A stretch of DNA of 64,000 bases from Pseudomonas cavernae (GTDB lineage Bacteria > Pseudomonadota > Gammaproteobacteria > Pseudomonadales > Pseudomonadaceae): assembly GCF_003595175.1 (NCBI RefSeq), contig NZ_CP032419.1, positions 2,852,001 through 2,916,000 on the forward strand. Reading direction: 5' to 3'. Shown here one piece after another: positions 55,255 through 64,000 of this stretch. Under the pieces are notes generated by a model. It made no database searches. It was not told the origin of the DNA and worked only from the letters and a program-made list of their open reading frames with translations. Every line of letters starts with the position of its first letter. The stretch's first letter is position 1. The translations under genes were made by a program, and so were the position numbers.

Positions 55255-56328
55255 TCAATACTGGCTACGGAAACTGGTCCACAGGCGGGTGCGCTGGCGC
55301 TGTTCCTTGAGCGACTGGATCTGCTCGGGGAACAACTTGGCGCGCATGGCCGCGGGCGGGTAGATGTCGGGGTCGCCGGCCACCGCCGCATCGAGCAGCG
55401 GCGCCGAGGCCTGGTTGGCGTTGGCGAAGTACAGGCTGTTGGTCAGCTCGGCGATGGCCTCAGGCTTGAGCATGTAGTCGATGAAGGCACGGGCGGCCTG
55501 CGGGTGCGGCGCATCAGCCGGGATGACCATGGTGTCGAACCAGATCAGCGTGCCCTCTTGGGGGATGCGGTAGATCACCTCGAACGGCTGCTTGGCTTCC
55601 ACCGCGCGGGCGGCGGCCATGCCGGCGTCGCCGGTGTAGGTCAGGGCCAGGCAGATGCTGCCGTTGGCCAGATCGTTGATGTGCTTGCCGGTGCCGACGT
55701 AGCGCAAATTCGGCTGCAATTGAGCGAGCAGCTGCTGCACCGCGGCGAGATCCTCGGCATTGCTGCTGTAAGGATCTTTGCCGAGGTAGTTGAGGGCGAT
55801 GCTGATCACCTCCTGCGGCGAATCCAGCACGGCGATGCCGCAGTCCTTGAGCTTGCCGGCATATTCCGGCTTGAACAGCAGGTCGAGGCTGTCCAGTGCC
55901 ACGCCTGGCAGACGCTGCTGCACCGCCTGCTTGTTGAGGCCGAGGCCAACCGTGCCCCAGGTGTAGGGCACGCCGAACTGGTTGCCGGGGTCGACGCTGG
56001 CCAGCTTGGCCAGCAGTTCCGGGTCGAGGTTGCCGGCATTACTCAGCTTGCCCAGCGGCTGCAGGGCCTTGGCCTGGATCGCCCGCGCCAGGCCACTGCT
56101 GGCCGGGAACACGACGTCGTAACCGCTGCCGCCGGTGAGCAGCTTGCTGTCGAGCAGCTCGGTGGTGTCGAAGGTGTCGTATTTGACCTGGATGCCGGTC
56201 TCGCTCTGGAAGCGCTTGAGCGCCTCGGGCGCCACGTAATCGGCCCAGTTGTAGATGTTCAGTTGTTGTTCTTGGGCCTGCAGCGGCAGGGCCAGCCCCA
56301 GCAGCAACGGCAATACGGCGAATCGCAT
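55255..56328 (-). CDS. Periplasmic polyamine-binding protein (SpuD/PotF-like)
   Basis: A 357-residue ABC-transporter solute-binding protein. It has a signal peptide (VLPLLLGLALPLQAQEQ) and the family start LNIYNWADYVAPEALKRFQSETGI, then YDVVFPASSGLA and VGTGKHINDLANGSICLAL. Aromatic and acidic residues that hold polyamines are in the WGTVGLGLN and LIWFDTMVIPADAPH blocks. GGAGGCTGTGCC precedes the ATG at 56328. No permease or ATPase genes are adjacent, so it would serve a transporter encoded elsewhere. The agmatinase-family gene follows after 9 bp. Confidence 0.9.
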   Translation of the reverse strand: MRFAVLPLLLGLALPLQAQEQQLNIYNWADYVAPEALKRFQSETGIQVKYDTFDTTELLDSKLLTGGSGYDVVFPASSGLARAIQAKALQPLGKLSNAGNLDPELLAKLASVDPGNQFGVPYTWGTVGLGLNKQAVQQRLPGVALDSLDLLFKPEYAGKLKDCGIAVLDSPQEVISIALNYLGKDPYSSNAEDLAAVQQLLAQLQPNLRYVGTGKHINDLANGSICLALTYTGDAGMAAARAVEAKQPFEVIYRIPQEGTLIWFDTMVIPADAPHPQAARAFIDYMLKPEAIAELTNSLYFANANQASAPLLDAAVAGDPDIYPPAAMRAKLFPEQIQSLKEQRQRTRLWTSFRSQY

Positions 56329-56525
56329 GGCACAGCCTCCCATTCACGGATGGGCCGATACTGCGCCGTTTTTTCCTTCCGAAATATATGAAGCTTGCCA
56401 CCCTGGCATTGATGGCTATCGAAGTATCAGGCGAGCCAAAGCCGGCCCATGGCGCCGGCTTCGTGGTTATCGGGAGATGGCGTTTCTCGCCGGCGGCACG
56501 CTCAAGCCCCGTGCCGCGAGCGCTC

Positions 56526-56783
56526 AGAGCCTGCTCACGATCTCGCGAGCTAGAGCCAGACAAGGCCCAACGTAGCGAAGCGGAGTAACAGCCGCAGGCT
56601 GGCCCGCAGGGTGAGCGTAGCGAATCAAATGGCCGAGGGAGCGGAGTTTACGAGCGGTAAATGAGCATGACTCGCTTCGCTCGCCCCTTCGGGGCCGCAC
56701 TAAAGTGCGTTAGCCGCAAGCGGCTTTCCGAGGCCATTTTTAACGCCGTATGGCCGACGCGCAGCAGATCGTGAACAGGCTCT
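56526..56783 (-). repeat. Structured dispersed repeat, copy 2 (long form with insert), starts at the mtnC stop codon
   Basis: A 258-bp imperfect palindrome. Outer arms are AGAGCCTG..TCACGATCT and AGATCGTG..CAGGCTCT; inner arms AAATGGCC and GGCCATTT; small hairpins CGCACTTTAGTGCG, GCCGCTTGCGGC and ATTTACCGCTCGTAAA. Relative to copy 1 it carries a hairpin-rich insert of about 57 bp. It begins at the mtnC TGA. Confidence 0.85.
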
Positions 56784-57466
56784 CAGAGCGCGTCGAGATC
56801 GATCACCGCAAAGCTGGCCACCGTCTCATGGCCTGCCAGCATCCCACCCTCGCGGGCCAGGCCGATGGTCTGCAGACCGGCCTGCTCGGCGGCATCCAGC
56901 TCCTCGACTATGTCGGAGAGGAACAACACATCGCCGGCCAGCACGCCGATGCTCTCGACGATGCGCGCATAGGACGCCGCCTCGCGCTTGGGCCCGGAGG
57001 TGGTGTCGAAGTAGCCGGAGAACAGCGGACTGAGGTCGCCGGCCACCGAGCAACCGAAGATCAGCTGCTGTGCCTGGATCGAGCCGGAGGAATACACGTA
57101 CAGCGCGTAGCCCTCCTCCTTCCAGCGTTTCAGCGCCTCCACCGCATCCGGGTAGACGTGGCCCTTGAGCTGGCCGGCCTGATAGCCCTGCTGCCAGACC
57201 ATGCCCTGCAGGGCCTTCAGCGGCGTGGACTTGCGGTCCTCGGCGATCCACTGCAGGAGGATGTCGATCACCCGCTCGATGCCGGCCTGCGGCTCACCGG
57301 CCTCGGCGCGCACGGCGGCCAGCTGCGCGGCGACTTCCGGCTGTTCGGCATGGCTCAGGACGAATTCCGGCAAATGCTCGGCGGCATAGGGGAACAACAC
57401 GTCGAAGACGAAGCTCACCGCGCTGGTGGTGCCTTCGATGTCGGTGAGAATGGCTTTGATGGGCAT
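56783..57466 (-). CDS. mtnC: Enolase-phosphatase E1
   Basis: A 227-residue HAD-superfamily enzyme that enolises and dephosphorylates 2,3-diketo-5-methylthiopentyl-1-phosphate in methionine salvage. The HAD nucleophile Asp is in [13 protein letters not shown], motif II in [11 protein letters not shown], and motif III/IV in [23 protein letters not shown] precedes the ATG. Its TGA stop abuts structured repeat copy 2. It is third in the leftward order MFS-mtnB-mtnD-mtnC, 223 bp after mtnD with two palindromes between. Confidence 0.94.
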   Translation of the reverse strand: MPIKAILTDIEGTTSAVSFVFDVLFPYAAEHLPEFVLSHAEQPEVAAQLAAVRAEAGEPQAGIERVIDILLQWIAEDRKSTPLKALQGMVWQQGYQAGQLKGHVYPDAVEALKRWKEEGYALYVYSSGSIQAQQLIFGCSVAGDLSPLFSGYFDTTSGPKREAASYARIVESIGVLAGDVLFLSDIVEELDAAEQAGLQTIGLAREGGMLAGHETVASFAVIDLDAL

Positions 57467-57481
57467 GAACAGCTCCAAACA

Positions 57482-57553
57482 TAGGGTGGATGGCGCTTCA
57501 TCCATCCACCAATGACCCGGTTTCGGTGGACGAAAGGCGCGTCGGCCACCCTA
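57482..57553. repeat. Class B palindrome
   Basis: TAGGGTGGATGGCGCTTCAT..CCACC pairs with GGTGGACGAAAGGCGCGTCG..CCACCCTA between mtnC and mtnD. Confidence 0.7.
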
Positions 57554-57560
57554 CAAAACG

Positions 57561-57682
57561 CCTCTCTCCCCCGGCCCCTCTCCCGTAAACGGGCGAGGGG
57601 AGCAAAGCGGCCGGTATGCGGACTTGCGATCACCGCATTGCCAGTCCCCTCGCCCATTCATGGGAGAGGGTTAGGGAGAGGG
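57561..57682. repeat. CCTCTCCC-type intergenic palindrome
   Basis: CCTCTCTCCCCC..CCCCTCTCCCG with GGCGAGGGG and GGGAGAGGGTTAGGGAGAGG. It is of the same class as 6071-6180. Confidence 0.75.
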
Positions 57683-57689
57683 CAAAGCT

Positions 57690-58235
57690 TTAGTCATCCA
57701 AACGCGGAAAACGGCTGGCGATGTCTGCGCCGGTGAAGTTCGCCACCCAGCCCTCAGGGTTGTTGAACAGGCGAATGGCGACGAAATGCGGCTGCTCGCC
57801 CATGTCGAACCAGTGCCGCGTGCCGGCCGGCACCGAGATCAGGTCGTTCTTCTCGCACAGCACGGCGTAGACGTGATCCTCGATGTGCAGGGTGAACAGG
57901 CCGCGGCCGGCGACGAAGAAGCGCACTTCGTCCTCGCCATGCCGGTGCTCGTCGAGGAACTTGGCGCGCATCTCGGCCTTCTGCGGGTGGTCACGGTTCA
58001 TGCTGACCACATCGACGGTGATGTAACCGCGCTCGCTCATCAGCTGGTCGATCTGCGGCCGGTAGGCGGCGATCACCTCATCCTGGCTGGCACCGGGGCT
58101 GATCGGCGCCTGTGCCTGCCAACGCTCGAAGCGCACGCCGACCTCGGCGAGGGTGGCGGCGATGTCTTCGACATGGGTCAATAGCTTGTTCGGCAGCTCG
58201 GGGCTGGATTCGTGGTAGACGGTCAAACTGCTCAT
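57690..58235 (-). CDS. mtnD: Acireductone dioxygenase
   Basis: A 181-residue cupin enzyme of methionine salvage. Metal ligands are in DEHRHGEDEVRFFV (HxHxxxxE) and GTRHWFDMGE (second His). It turns acireductone into the keto acid of methionine with iron, or to CO with nickel. GGAAGCCCGC precedes the ATG at 58235. mtnB is 16 bp upstream. Confidence 0.95.
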   Translation of the reverse strand: MSSLTVYHESSPELPNKLLTHVEDIAATLAEVGVRFERWQAQAPISPGASQDEVIAAYRPQIDQLMSERGYITVDVVSMNRDHPQKAEMRAKFLDEHRHGEDEVRFFVAGRGLFTLHIEDHVYAVLCEKNDLISVPAGTRHWFDMGEQPHFVAIRLFNNPEGWVANFTGADIASRFPRLDD

Positions 58236-58251
58236 GCGGGCTTCCTGACGA

Positions 58252-58866
58252 TCAGCGGTTGATAATGGCGCGAACCTTCAGCTCGCACTCGAAGAGGAAC
58301 TCGAAGGCTTCGATCTGGCGCAGCGCATCGCTCATGCGCGGTCCCCAAGTATAGAGACCATGACCGCGGATCAGATAACCGACGCACTCCGGGTGGTCGT
58401 CCAGCCAAGGCTGCACCTTGGCGGCCAGGCGGGCGATGTCCTGGTCGTTGTCGAAGATCGGCACGATGATCCGGCCTTCATGGCTGGTGACGCCGGAGAA
58501 CGCCTTCTGCAGTTCGTAATCCTCCAACACCAAATGATCGCCGGGCGTCAGGCGCGACAGCACCGTGGCGTTCACCGAATGGGTGTGCAGCACCGCGCCG
58601 ATCTCCGACTTCCAACGGTACAGCTGGGTGTGCAGCAGGGTCTCGGCCGAGGGTTTCTTGCCCGGCTCCAGGCTGTTGCCGTCCAAGTCGGTGGCCAGCA
58701 CGTCGTCCTGCCCGAGTTGACCCTTGTGCTTGCCGGACACGGTGAGCAGCGCCTGGCCGGCGGCCAGACGGGTCGAATAATTGCTGCTGGTGGCCGGCGA
58801 CCAGCCGCGGCCGTACAGGAAGCGCCCGGCTTCGATGATTTCCTGGGCCAGTTGTTCGCGGCTCAT
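58252..58866 (-). CDS. mtnB: Methylthioribulose-1-phosphate dehydratase
   Basis: A 204-residue class II aldolase-fold zinc enzyme that dehydrates methylthioribulose-1-phosphate. Zinc ligands are in LHTHSVNATVLS and GYLIRGHGLYTWG; FLYGRGWSPATSSNYSTRL is the family start. Its ATG overlaps the MFS stop by 4 bp (ATGA), so it is translationally coupled to that transporter gene. Completes the mtnBCD trio in the window; mtnA and mtnP are not here. Confidence 0.94.
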   Translation of the reverse strand: MSREQLAQEIIEAGRFLYGRGWSPATSSNYSTRLAAGQALLTVSGKHKGQLGQDDVLATDLDGNSLEPGKKPSAETLLHTQLYRWKSEIGAVLHTHSVNATVLSRLTPGDHLVLEDYELQKAFSGVTSHEGRIIVPIFDNDQDIARLAAKVQPWLDDHPECVGYLIRGHGLYTWGPRMSDALRQIEAFEFLFECELKVRAIINR

Positions 58867-60023
58867 GCGCGTTCCTCTCCAGAGTCAGATAAACGAATGC
58901 CGATGATAACGGCAGCGGCCAAGGCCACCAGGCTGGCGATGGCGAAAGTCCAGCCCGGCCCCAGGCTGTTCCAGCTGTAGCCGGAATACAGTGCGCCCAG
59001 CGCGCCGCCGGTGCCGGCCATGGCCGCATACAACGCTTGGCCCTGGCCTTGCTGCTGCGGGCCGAAACTGCCCTGGACGAAATGGATGGCGGCGGCATGG
59101 AAGCTGCCGAAGGTCGCCGCGTGCAGCAACTGGGCGAACAGCAGCACCGCCAGATGGTCGGCCAGACTGCCCAGCAGCAACCAGCGCAGTGCGGCGAGCA
59201 GGAGGCTGGCCAGCAGCACCTGGCGCACGCTGAAGCGTGCCAGCAGGCGGTTCATCACCAGGAACAGGATCACTTCGGCGACCACCCCGAGCGCCCACAG
59301 CTGGCCGATCAAGCCGCGGCTGTAGCCGAGGTGTTCCAGATGCAGAGTCAGGAAGGTGTAGTAGGGCCCATGGCTGAGCTGCATCAGCGCCACGCCGGCA
59401 TAGAAGGCCAATACCCCAGGGCGGCGCAGCTGGCTGAGAAAACCGCCCTCGCCCGCTTGGCTGGCGCGCGCCTCGGGCTGGGCGTTGGGCACCCAGTAAC
59501 TACTGATGACGATGCCGGCCATGATGCCCACCAGCGCCCAGGGGTAGGCATCCAGGCTGAACAGCTCGAACAGCTGGCCGAGCCCGACCACGGTGAGGAT
59601 GAAGCCGATGCTGCCCCACAGGCGGATCTGGCTGTAGCGCGCCGCCTGCTCACGCAGGTGCGCCAGGGTGATGACCTCGAACTGCGGCAGCACCGCGTGC
59701 CAGAAGAACGCATGCAAGGCCATGATCAGCGCCAGCCAGGCATAGCTGTGGCTGATGAAGATGCCGGCGAAGCAGATCAAGGTACAGAACGCGCCGAAAC
59801 GCACGATGGCCAGCCGCCGGCCGGTGTGATCGCCGAGCCAGCCCCACAGGTTCGGCGCCACGCAGCGCATCAGCATGGGAATCGCGACCAGCTCGCCGAT
59901 GCGCGCGCTGGAAAAGCCCAGGTGATCGAAATACAGCGCCAGAAACGGTGCCGTGGCGCCGAGCAGGGAGAAATAGCACAGGTAGAAGCTGGACAGGCGC
60001 CAGTAGGGCAACGCGGCGGTCAT
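58863..60023 (-). CDS. MFS transporter (PF12832/HcaT-like) coupled to mtnB
   Basis: A 386-residue 12-helix transporter of the MFS_1-like group. The start is LSSFYLCYFSLLGATAPFLALYFDHLG, and the conserved loop WGWLGDHTGRRLAIVRFGAF follows helix 2-3. The ATG at 60023 is chosen over an in-frame upstream codon at 60068 because the homologous segment begins there. It overlaps mtnB by 4 bp and lies downstream of aroC and a class A palindrome. It might carry a methylthio-sugar or related compound, which is inferred from operon position. Confidence 0.87.
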   Translation of the reverse strand: MTAALPYWRLSSFYLCYFSLLGATAPFLALYFDHLGFSSARIGELVAIPMLMRCVAPNLWGWLGDHTGRRLAIVRFGAFCTLICFAGIFISHSYAWLALIMALHAFFWHAVLPQFEVITLAHLREQAARYSQIRLWGSIGFILTVVGLGQLFELFSLDAYPWALVGIMAGIVISSYWVPNAQPEARASQAGEGGFLSQLRRPGVLAFYAGVALMQLSHGPYYTFLTLHLEHLGYSRGLIGQLWALGVVAEVILFLVMNRLLARFSVRQVLLASLLLAALRWLLLGSLADHLAVLLFAQLLHAATFGSFHAAAIHFVQGSFGPQQQGQGQALYAAMAGTGGALGALYSGYSWNSLGPGWTFAIASLVALAAAVIIGIRLSDSGEERA

Positions 60024-60035
60024 GCCTACACGCTT

Positions 60036-60106
60036 GTAGGTTCGGTTGAGCGCAGCGATACCCAACAAAGGCGGCGCTGGGTATCGCTACGCTCAACCCA
60101 GCCTAC
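60036..60106. repeat. Class A palindrome, copy 4
   Basis: GTAGGTTCGGTTGAGCGCAGCG..ACCCAAC pairs with GGGTATCGCTACGCTCAACCC..CCTAC between aroC and the MFS gene. Confidence 0.85.
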
Positions 60107-60114
60107 GGAATGGC

Positions 60115-61206
60115 TCACAGTTGTGGCAGCACGGGGGTGCTGACGCGGACCCCGGCGTTCTGCGCACGATGGCGCAGTAGGTGGTCCATCAGCACGATAG
60201 CCATCATCGCCTCAGCGATCGGCGTGGCGCGGATACCGACGCAGGGGTCGTGGCGGCCCTTGGTCACGACTTCGACCGGGTTGCCGTTGACGTCGATGGA
60301 GCGCCCCGGCGTGGTGATGCTGGACGTCGGCTTCAGCGCCAGGTTGGCGACTATCGGCTGACCGGAGGAAATGCCGCCGAGGATGCCGCCGGCGTTGTTG
60401 CTGAGAAACCCTTCTGGAGTCAGCTCGTCGCGATGTTCGGTGCCGCGCTGGCTGACGCTGGCGAAACCGGCGCCGATCTCCACGCCTTTGACCGCGTTGA
60501 TGCTCATCAGCGCGTGGGCTAGTTCGGCGTCCAGGCGGTCGAAGATCGGCTCGCCGAGGCCCGGCGGCACACCTTCGGCGACCACGGTGATCTTCGCGCC
60601 GACCGAATCCTGGTCGCGACGCAGCTGGTCCATGTAGGCCTCCAGCTCCGGCACCTTGGCCGGGTCGGGGCTGAAGAAGGCGTTCTGCTCGACGCTGTCC
60701 CAGGTCTGGAAGGGGATCTCGATCGGGCCGAGCTGGCTCATATAGCCGCGCACCTGAATGCCGAGCGTGGCCAGGTATTTCTTGGCGATGGCGCCGGCGG
60801 CCACGCGCATGGCGGTCTCACGCGCCGAACTGCGGCCACCGCCGCGGTAGTCGCGGATGCCATACTTGTGGTGGTAGGTGTAGTCGGCGTGGGCCGGGCG
60901 GAACAGATCCTTGATCGCCGAGTAGTCCTTGGACTTCTGGTCGGTATTGCGGATCAGCAGGCCGATCGGGCAACCGGTGGTCTTGCCCTCGAACACCCCG
61001 GAGAGGATTTCCACCTCGTCATCTTCCTGGCGCTGGGTGGTGTGGCGGCTGGTGCCCGGCTTGCGGCGGTCGAGGTCGCGCTGCAGGTCGTCCAGCGACA
61101 GCTCCAGCCCCGGCGGGCAACCATCGACGATGGCGACCAGGGCCGGGCCATGGCTTTCGCCGGCGGTGGTGACGGTGAACAGCTTGCCGTAGGTGTTGCC
61201 GGACAT
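60115..61206 (-). CDS. aroC: Chorismate synthase
   Basis: A 363-residue FMN-dependent enzyme that converts EPSP to chorismate. The signatures are [40 protein letters not shown] and [18 protein letters not shown]. The ATG at 61206 is the usual start. Its stop is 9 bp before a class A palindrome, then the MFS-mtn genes follow. It complements class II DAHP synthase at 15.6 kb. Confidence 0.97.
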   Translation of the reverse strand: MSGNTYGKLFTVTTAGESHGPALVAIVDGCPPGLELSLDDLQRDLDRRKPGTSRHTTQRQEDDEVEILSGVFEGKTTGCPIGLLIRNTDQKSKDYSAIKDLFRPAHADYTYHHKYGIRDYRGGGRSSARETAMRVAAGAIAKKYLATLGIQVRGYMSQLGPIEIPFQTWDSVEQNAFFSPDPAKVPELEAYMDQLRRDQDSVGAKITVVAEGVPPGLGEPIFDRLDAELAHALMSINAVKGVEIGAGFASVSQRGTEHRDELTPEGFLSNNAGGILGGISSGQPIVANLALKPTSSITTPGRSIDVNGNPVEVVTKGRHDPCVGIRATPIAEAMMAIVLMDHLLRHRAQNAGVRVSTPVLPQL

Positions 61207-61338
61207 GCAGGGCGCTCCGCGAAAATCAGCCGAAAACAAAGGCTTCGGAGTATACCCGCCACGCCCGAGCAGTTCATCCACGAACCTTATTCCAACCGGC
61301 GCATCCAAGCTGCCATGTGCCCATTGAAGTCGAACCCC

Positions 61339-62328
61339 ATGCTGCGAGTGCTCGCCTTGACCCTTTCCCTGTTCGCCGGCGTGGCCCAGGCCATGCCGTT
61401 CACCGTGCTGCAACGACCGATCAGCCTGGACACCGGCAGCGGTGAGCTGCACGGCACCCTGCTGCTGCCGAAAAGCCCGGAGGCCGTGCCCGTTGCCCTG
61501 CTGATCGCCGGCTCCGGGCCCACCGACCGCAACGGCAACAACCCCGACGGCGGCCACAACGACAGCCTCAAACGCCTGGCCCAGGCACTGGCCAAGCACG
61601 GCATCGCCAGCGTGCGCTATGACAAACGCGGGGTCGCCGCCAGCCGGGCCGCCACCCCCGACGAGCGCGACCTCAGTGTCGAGCAATATGTCGCCGATGC
61701 CGTGGCTTGGAGCCATCAGCTCAAGGCCGACCCGCGTTTCGCCCGGTTGATCCTGATCGGCCATAGCGAAGGCGCGCTGATCGCCAGCCTGGCCGCCGAG
61801 AAAGCCGGGGCCGATGCGCTGGTGTCGCTTGCCGGCAGCTCGCGGCCGATCGACCAAGTGCTGCACGAGCAGCTGCAGTTCCGCCTGCCACCGCCGCTGC
61901 TGGCCCGCAGCGACGCACTGCTGGCCAGCCTGAAGGCCGGCCAGGTTGACGACGCGGTGCCGGATGAGCTGCAGGTGCTGTTCCGCCCCAGCGTGCAACC
62001 CTACCTGATCTCGCTGTTTCGCTACGATCCGGCCGCGGCCTTTGCCCAGCTGCGTATCCCGGCACTGATCGTCCAGGGCAGTCACGATATCCAGATCGGG
62101 GTGAAGGATGCGCAGGCGCTGAAAGCCGCCAAACCGGACGCCGAGCTGCTGCTGATCGACGGCATGAACCATGTGCTGCGCATCGTGCCGGACGATGTGC
62201 GGCGGCAGTTGGCCTCCTATAACGACCCGCAGCTACCCCTGGCGCGGCAGCTCAGCGAGGGGGTCATCGAATTTATCCACCGCAATGGCACAGTGGCAGT
62301 ATCCAGTTCCGGCAAAGCCGGCCGATAA
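61339..62328 (+). CDS. Exported alpha/beta hydrolase
   Basis: A 329-residue hydrolase with a signal peptide ([20 protein letters not shown]). Core features are [19 protein letters not shown] (oxyanion loop), [14 protein letters not shown] and the nucleophile elbow [12 protein letters not shown], with the His in [10 protein letters not shown]. It resembles serine aminopeptidase or esterase relatives of the periplasm. The ATG at 61339 gives the signal peptide directly; an earlier ATG at 61315 is possible. It is divergent from aroC, and from memory similar genes sit beside aroC in P. aeruginosa. Confidence 0.86.
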   Translation: MLRVLALTLSLFAGVAQAMPFTVLQRPISLDTGSGELHGTLLLPKSPEAVPVALLIAGSGPTDRNGNNPDGGHNDSLKRLAQALAKHGIASVRYDKRGVAASRAATPDERDLSVEQYVADAVAWSHQLKADPRFARLILIGHSEGALIASLAAEKAGADALVSLAGSSRPIDQVLHEQLQFRLPPPLLARSDALLASLKAGQVDDAVPDELQVLFRPSVQPYLISLFRYDPAAAFAQLRIPALIVQGSHDIQIGVKDAQALKAAKPDAELLLIDGMNHVLRIVPDDVRRQLASYNDPQLPLARQLSEGVIEFIHRNGTVAVSSSGKAGR

Positions 62329-62368
62329 TCCGGGCATTACCTGGCATCAGCGTACCAGGACGCTGCCC

Positions 62369-63154
62369 ATGACCGACACCACACCCCCACAAACCGGGGC
62401 CGAGGCCACCGCCCAGGCCAACCAACCCCATCCCTGGGCCGAGCTCGGCCCGGAGCAATTCCATCTGCTGCGCCTGGCGCCGCTGGCGACCGACCGGTAC
62501 ACCGGCATGCGGCCGCTGCGCTTCGTTGAGCTGGGCCGAATGGAGCGCCACAGCCCAATGCAGAGCCTGTTGCGCCTGAGCATTCATCTGCCCGGCCAGC
62601 GTCTGCGCCGCGAGCAGAATGTGCTGGAGGTGTGGGCCGATCATCGCAGCAAGGAAGTGCGCTTCGGCGCCGATAGCGGCCTGCATCTGGAGCCGCTCAA
62701 CCGTGGCCTCGGGCGCTTCTTGCTGGCGCAAGGCATCGCCTGGGCCAAGCAGCGCTGGGCGCACTACCGGGTGGAAGGTGGCGCGCTAGGGATCAAGGAT
62801 GCGCTCAGCGACGATGCGCGCGCCCGTCGCGACCACTTCCTGCGCACCCAGGGCTTCGAGGTCGGCTATCAGGATGCCCTGCAGCTCAAGGCGCAATACA
62901 GCGCCGACCGAGTCAATGCGCTGCACAGCGACTGGCACAAGGACAAGGTACAGATCGTCGGCCTGCTGGACGCCGCCGCCATGCTCGAACAGGCCGATCA
63001 CAACCTGCAGGAGCAGGAGACGAAGATCCGCAAGCTGGAAGAGCGCATCACGGTATTCAAGCGCGAGGACGGCACGCTGCGCTTCACCATCACCTGCCTG
63101 GTGGCGTTCGCCGTGTTCCAGGCCGGCCTGCTGATCTGGATCGCAACCCGCTAA
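62369..63154 (+). CDS. Conserved hypothetical tail-anchored protein
   Basis: A 261-residue protein with no signal peptide. A Pro/Gln-rich N-terminus is followed by a compact region (RFVELGRMERHSPMQSLLRL), then a coiled coil from about residue 205 (LEQADHNLQEQETKIRKLEE) and a single hydrophobic span at the end (ITCLVAFAVFQAGLLIWIA). That topology suggests a C-tail-anchored membrane protein with a cytoplasmic domain. CCAGGACGCTGCCC precedes the ATG. It follows the hydrolase after 40 bp and may share its transcript. Not recognised. Confidence 0.82.
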   Translation: MTDTTPPQTGAEATAQANQPHPWAELGPEQFHLLRLAPLATDRYTGMRPLRFVELGRMERHSPMQSLLRLSIHLPGQRLRREQNVLEVWADHRSKEVRFGADSGLHLEPLNRGLGRFLLAQGIAWAKQRWAHYRVEGGALGIKDALSDDARARRDHFLRTQGFEVGYQDALQLKAQYSADRVNALHSDWHKDKVQIVGLLDAAAMLEQADHNLQEQETKIRKLEERITVFKREDGTLRFTITCLVAFAVFQAGLLIWIATR

Positions 63155-63174
63155 GTCATAAACCGTAGGTTGGG

Positions 63175-63240
63175 TTGAGACGCGCAGCGGCGATACCCAA
63201 GGGCGGAGTTTTGGCTATCGCGGCACTCAACCCAAGCTAC
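63175..63240. repeat. Class A palindrome, copy 5
   Basis: GTAGGTTGGGTTGAG..CGATACCCAA pairs with TTGGCTATCGCGGCACTCAA..GCTAC; it lies 3 bp beyond the prmB stop. Confidence 0.8.
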
Positions 63241-63243
63241 GCA

Positions 63244-64000
63244 TCAGCCCTTCACCCGCGACTGGAACAGCGCCTGGTGTTCGCGGCACTGCGCGGCGGC
63301 GAGCAGGAACACGCCGTGACCGCCGTGCTCGAACTCCAGCCAGGTGAAATCCACTTCCGGATACAGCGCCTCGACATGCACCTGACTGTTGCCCACCTCG
63401 ACGATCAGCAGCCCCTGCTCGGTCAGATGGTCGGCGGCCTCGGCCAGCATGCGCCGCACCAGGTCCAGACCGTCGTTACCGCAAGCCAGACCGAGCTCCG
63501 GCTCATGCTGATATTCGGCGGGCATGTCGGCGAAGTCTTCGGCATCGACATAGGGCGGATTGGAGACGATCAGATCGAAGCGCTGTCCCGGCAGGCCGGC
63601 GAAGCCATCGCCCTGCACGGTGTAGACGCGCTCTTCCAGTTCATGCCGCTCGATGTTCTGGAAGGCGACTTCCAGGGCCTCGAAAGACAGGTCGGCGAGC
63701 ACCACCTCGGCCTGCGGGAATTGGTAGGCGCAGGCGATGCCGATGCAGCCAGAGCCGGTGCAGAGGTCGAGAATGCGCGCCGGCTCGTGCGGCAGCCAAG
63801 GCGCGAAGTGACGCTGAATCAGCTCGGCTATCGGCGAACGCGGGATCAGCACACGCGGGTCGACCACGAACGACAACCCACAGAACCACGCCTCGCCCAG
63901 CAGGTAGGCGGTCGGCACACGCTCCTCGATGCGTTGCTTGAGCAGCGCCTGAACATGCTCGCGCTCGTCATCCTCGAGGCGGCAGTCGAGGTAGCTGTCG
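63244..64000 (-). CDS. prmB: Ribosomal protein L3 N5-glutamine methyltransferase (start outside window)
   Basis: The minus-strand frame enters from the right edge, so the N-terminus is missing; about 251 residues are visible. It is a HemK/PrmB-type SAM methyltransferase: [14 protein letters not shown], motif [15 protein letters not shown], the ADLSFEAL block and the Gln-binding motif [10 protein letters not shown]. The N-terminal helical domain is cut off beyond position 64000. PrmB is distinguished from PrmC by PRSPIAELI instead of PRPDTE. The gene's stop is 3 bp from a class A palindrome. Confidence 0.92.
   Translation of the reverse strand, partial: DSYLDCRLEDDEREHVQALLKQRIEERVPTAYLLGEAWFCGLSFVVDPRVLIPRSPIAELIQRHFAPWLPHEPARILDLCTGSGCIGIACAYQFPQAEVVLADLSFEALEVAFQNIERHELEERVYTVQGDGFAGLPGQRFDLIVSNPPYVDAEDFADMPAEYQHEPELGLACGNDGLDLVRRMLAEAADHLTEQGLLIVEVGNSQVHVEALYPEVDFTWLEFEHGGHGVFLLAAAQCREHQALFQSRVKG

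Overview
The window is a high-GC chromosomal segment from a Pseudomonas-type gammaproteobacterium. Most genes are core metabolism or housekeeping. From memory, much of the order resembles Pseudomonas aeruginosa: sagS-ospR-gpx-msrB-alaA-htpX; deaD next to an enoyl-CoA hydratase gene; ohrR-ohr-efp-earP-tRNA-Ser; the AraC / Baeyer-Villiger monooxygenase / esterase / SDR cluster; and speE-alkA ... mtnC-mtnD-mtnB-MFS-aroC ... prmB. These synteny statements are recollection and were not searched. The intergenic DNA is rich in long palindromes of the kind seen in the mendocina/alcaligenes/stutzeri side of the genus. There is no rRNA, CRISPR array, phage, transposase or integrase gene in the window.

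Layout. 0-8 kb: end of a hybrid sensor kinase, a thiol-switch MarR regulator with glutathione peroxidase, methionine sulfoxide reductase B, an alanine transaminase, HtpX protease, a YgiD-type dioxygenase and the DEAD-box helicase DeaD. 8-16.9 kb: an enoyl-CoA hydratase, a large chemoreceptor, a spermidine-synthase-like protein, a monooxygenase-SDR-TSUP operon and class II DAHP synthase. 17-25 kb: a YcaQ-like DNA glycosylase, an EamA transporter, a LysR regulator, ohrR-ohr, and EF-P with its rhamnosyltransferase EarP beside tRNA-Ser(GGA). 25-30.7 kb: a DUF2092 protein, a proline-rich gene broken by an amber codon, an alpha/beta hydrolase divergent from CorA across a perfect 30-bp dyad, an amidotransferase and two small proteins. 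31-34.5 kb: a beta-oxidation pair. 35-42.5 kb: a cytochrome c protein, a second amidotransferase, an RraB-like protein, and the Baeyer-Villiger cluster with a divergent AraC regulator. 42.5-51.5 kb: an LTA-synthase-like sulfatase and a beta-propeller protein, followed by an accessory stretch with a MITE, an attC-like site, three small genes, an MFS transporter and a Tat-exported amidohydrolase. 51.7-64 kb: a polyamine and methylthioadenosine module (speE, an agmatinase-family gene, a periplasmic polyamine-binding protein, mtnB, mtnC, mtnD and a coupled MFS transporter), alkA-ogt DNA alkylation repair, aroC and prmB.

The most unusual signal is a family of three structured repeats (1676-1877, 33122-33260, 56526-56783). 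In each, the element starts exactly at the stop codon of a leftward gene (msrB, a thiolase gene, mtnC). Both the outer and inner arms covary between copies, which implies a conserved fold in RNA or single-stranded DNA. In two copies the far arm also mirrors the last codons of the host gene. I do not recognise the family. Other notable items are a 202-bp MITE with 7-bp target duplications, a scar of a second ogt allele that differs only synonymously, and several operator-like dyads.
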